From NCBI GenBank assembly GCA_027604505.1, contig JADIIX010000191.1, positions 1-32,914 of the forward strand: a DNA stretch of 32,914 nucleotides. The letters are read 5' to 3'. This document shows positions 31,130 to 32,914 of this stretch, in pieces; within the stretch, counting starts at the first letter, position 1, and each line of letters starts with the position of its first letter. A program made the position numbers and the translations under genes. The notes under the pieces are model-generated. The model made no database searches, had not been told where the DNA came from, and saw nothing but the letters and a program-made list of their open reading frames with translations. The stretch is from Gonapodya sp. JEL0774. Its lineage: Eukaryota; Monoblepharomycota; Monoblepharidomycetes; Monoblepharidales; Gonapodyaceae.

Positions 31130-32364
31130 CTTCTAAGGGCAGGTCTATTCTTGGCAAAGGATACTTGTCCTTCTTTGTTGCTGCATTGAGTTTTGGATAG
31201 TCGACGCAAAAGCAGAGTTGACCATCCTTTTTTGGCACCATGACTACTGGAAACGCCCAAGCGCTCATTGAGGGCTCGATAATATCATCACGTAAACATT
31301 TTCTGTTCGTGTTTGGCAATTGCGTTTCTGTCTCTTGGACTACCATGGTAACGCAGTACCACAATTGGTTTCAAGTTGCCTGTATCGATCTTGTGTTCGA
31401 CTGGATATGCAATTGTACCAGGTGTGTCGCCATCACTAAAAACATCACAATTGTTGTGCAAACATTGGTTTAATTCATTCAATTGAATTTTGTCTAAGCA
31501 TGTGGTTGACAGGTCAAGGCCAGGGATTGCTGGTGCAGTATCTTGCAGACTTGGGTCTACCAAGTGGAGAGGCACATTGATTGTGAGAATGGAACCATTA
31601 CAACTATTATGAACCGGTATTGACATTTTGTCACTTCCAGGTTGCATGGTTAGTATTTTGTAATCCTGGCAGATTATAGGTTGGAAGTATGCTACTCTAG
31701 TTCCTTTAGGGACTGAGGCAGGTGCGCTGGAGTAATTCTCCAATATGAACTTGGTGGTACCGTTTTTCATATTGCACAATGAGTTTGCATCGTTCACTTG
31801 TGAGTGGGTGATACTTGGCAATGCCGGACACATTCGCAAGTTCTGTGCACTGGTCTGCTCGAATGATTTTTTGTTCGCCCTTCTCGAGTTCATAAGACTC
31901 AGCTGTAACCATGACTACAACATTTGTTGGATGAGTCACAGTGGATATTTTTTCTTGAAATGTATTGGCGGTGAATAGTGCTTAAGGTGGACCATTGGAC
32001 CATTCATGGGGTATCGAAGCCAATTTTCGGACCAGTTCATGAGTATACCTTTTTGACAGAGATACCCTGTTCCCAACACTATATCATAGGGAAGTCTGTC
32101 CAATATATGGAACATATAATGGACTTTCCTGTGACTGTGTATGCTGATCGGTAGTTGTATCCGACCGCGTGGTCTGACCATACGACTATCTCCAATTCGT
32201 ATATGAAAATTGGGGTGACTGGCTAGTCGTTTGTATCTTTCTTCTTCATGAAAGTACTTAGAGTATGCGTCGTAGTCACGTTTTTTACACCCTCCACCCT
32301 GGAGAGTATCCCCTCCCATCAAATCAATACAAGATGAACCTGTGAAATCATGTAAGATTACCAT
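31130..32364 (-). mobile_element. Truncated, decayed Ty3/Gypsy retrotransposon pol fragment
   Basis: Reading 5' to 3' on the minus strand, a retropepsin-like region comes first (about 32364-31936; degenerate D-F-TGSS active site, RIQLPISIHSH, YDIVLGTGYL). Next is a linker region, then the start of reverse transcriptase (about 31310-31130; DDIIEPSMSAWAFPVVMVPKKDG, FCVDYPKLNAATKKDKYPLPRID). The frames are interrupted and the reverse transcriptase ends after its first motif at the NLR junction. RNase H, integrase and both LTRs are absent. It cannot be autonomous. Confidence 0.8.
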
Positions 32365-32398
32365 AATCTCTTGAACAATTGGGAGAAATAATGTGTAT

Positions 32399-32839
32399 TC
32401 AGAATGTTAGCAAATCTATTCTAGGGTTTCCCCATGAGTCAAGTTCAACACATTGGGGATAGACAGTTCTAAGGAATACATACACATCCTCTTGCCACTT
32501 TGTCCAAAAATTGTGGGGATACATAGGGAGAGGAATCTGTGCACCCTCAAAAGTGCGCTGGAACAGTGATGGGTACCTCAGAATGAACAGGAGTATGACA
32601 CATGAAAATAATCCACAGCTATGTCCATCTCCCTGGTTCCAAAACAGAGTCCATACACAATTTCTCAGTGATGGTGCTATTGCCAGCATGAGAATTTGGT
32701 TCAAAGCATTACGGCATCCCTCCAAGTTCTCATCATAATGGTGAGGATCATCACTCCTATCCAGTGCATCAACCACTAGTGCGTGTCCATCTTTGTCCAT
32801 CACAATAACATACCAGTGGAAGTGGTCCTTGTTGGCCAT
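32399..32839 (-). pseudogene. Ulp1/C48 cysteine-protease domain fragment, transposon-associated type
   Basis: The frame encodes a compact Ulp1 catalytic core: HFHWYVIVMDKDG (His), ALVVDALDRS (Asp), WNQGDGHSCGLFSCV (oxyanion Gln and nucleophile Cys), followed by about 60 residues. All four catalytic-type positions are present. The frame is preceded in phase by a TGA near 32858 and the upstream part of the protein is missing or beyond the window. In mushrooms such free Ulp1-like domains are often carried by DNA transposons, and the setting here is repeat-rich. It may be an exon of a larger gene or a broken one. SUMO proteolysis is not implied. Confidence 0.6.
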
Positions 32840-32914
32840 GAAAAAGTGATAGTCTCAGAGATCCATTTGTAGCTTCCTCACAAACTTGTTGCTCATCCGC
32901 AAAATGAATTCATC

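Overview
The window looks like nuclear DNA of a basidiomycete fungus, most likely a mushroom-forming Agaricomycete. That is an inference from gene structure and families: many phase-consistent spliceosomal introns, mostly 55-75 nt, with GT(A/G)NGT-type donors; a Zn2Cys6 regulator with a fungal-specific middle domain; Spt4, Ctf8, NYN and C2H2 genes; and a tail of Ty3/Gypsy, NLR and Ulp1 debris. The exon models below were built by hand from splice signals. Except at junctions flagged as uncertain, they add up to whole codons and restore recognisable domains.

Layout. 1-147: C-terminus of a GPI-anchor-like protein. 825-3083 (-): disordered protein with an SH3 domain split by long loops. 4159-5278 (+): WW-domain protein. 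5651-6404 (-): SPT4. 6664-7553 (+) and 9518-10681 (-): two inverted paralogues of a membrane-anchored CutA1-type protein, enclosing an unrecognised gene at 7679-9225 (+). 11664-12723 (-): CTF8 with a 10-nt microexon. 13722-15753 (+): two-finger C2H2 regulator. 16432-17421 (+): NYN-domain protein.

From 17533 to 26782 lies a possible metabolic gene group: a Zn2Cys6 regulator (-), an intronless GC-rich bacterial-type fumarase/aspartase-superfamily lyase (-), a phytanoyl-CoA-dioxygenase-like Fe(II)/2-oxoglutarate oxygenase (-), and, divergent from the oxygenase, an intron-rich MFS transporter of the anion:cation symporter type (+). The plausible logic is uptake of a small organic anion, hydroxylation, then C-N or C-O (or ring) lysis under a local regulator. 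The substrate cannot be read from the sequence. The lyase looks horizontally acquired.

From about 27 kb to the end the DNA is repeat-rich and decayed. It holds a 0.9-kb non-autonomous element with GGG...CCC terminal inverted repeats and TTA target duplications, an NLR pseudogene (NB-ARC C-terminal part plus TPRs, with in-frame stops), a truncated Ty3/Gypsy pol fragment fused to it, and a Ulp1/C48 protease fragment.
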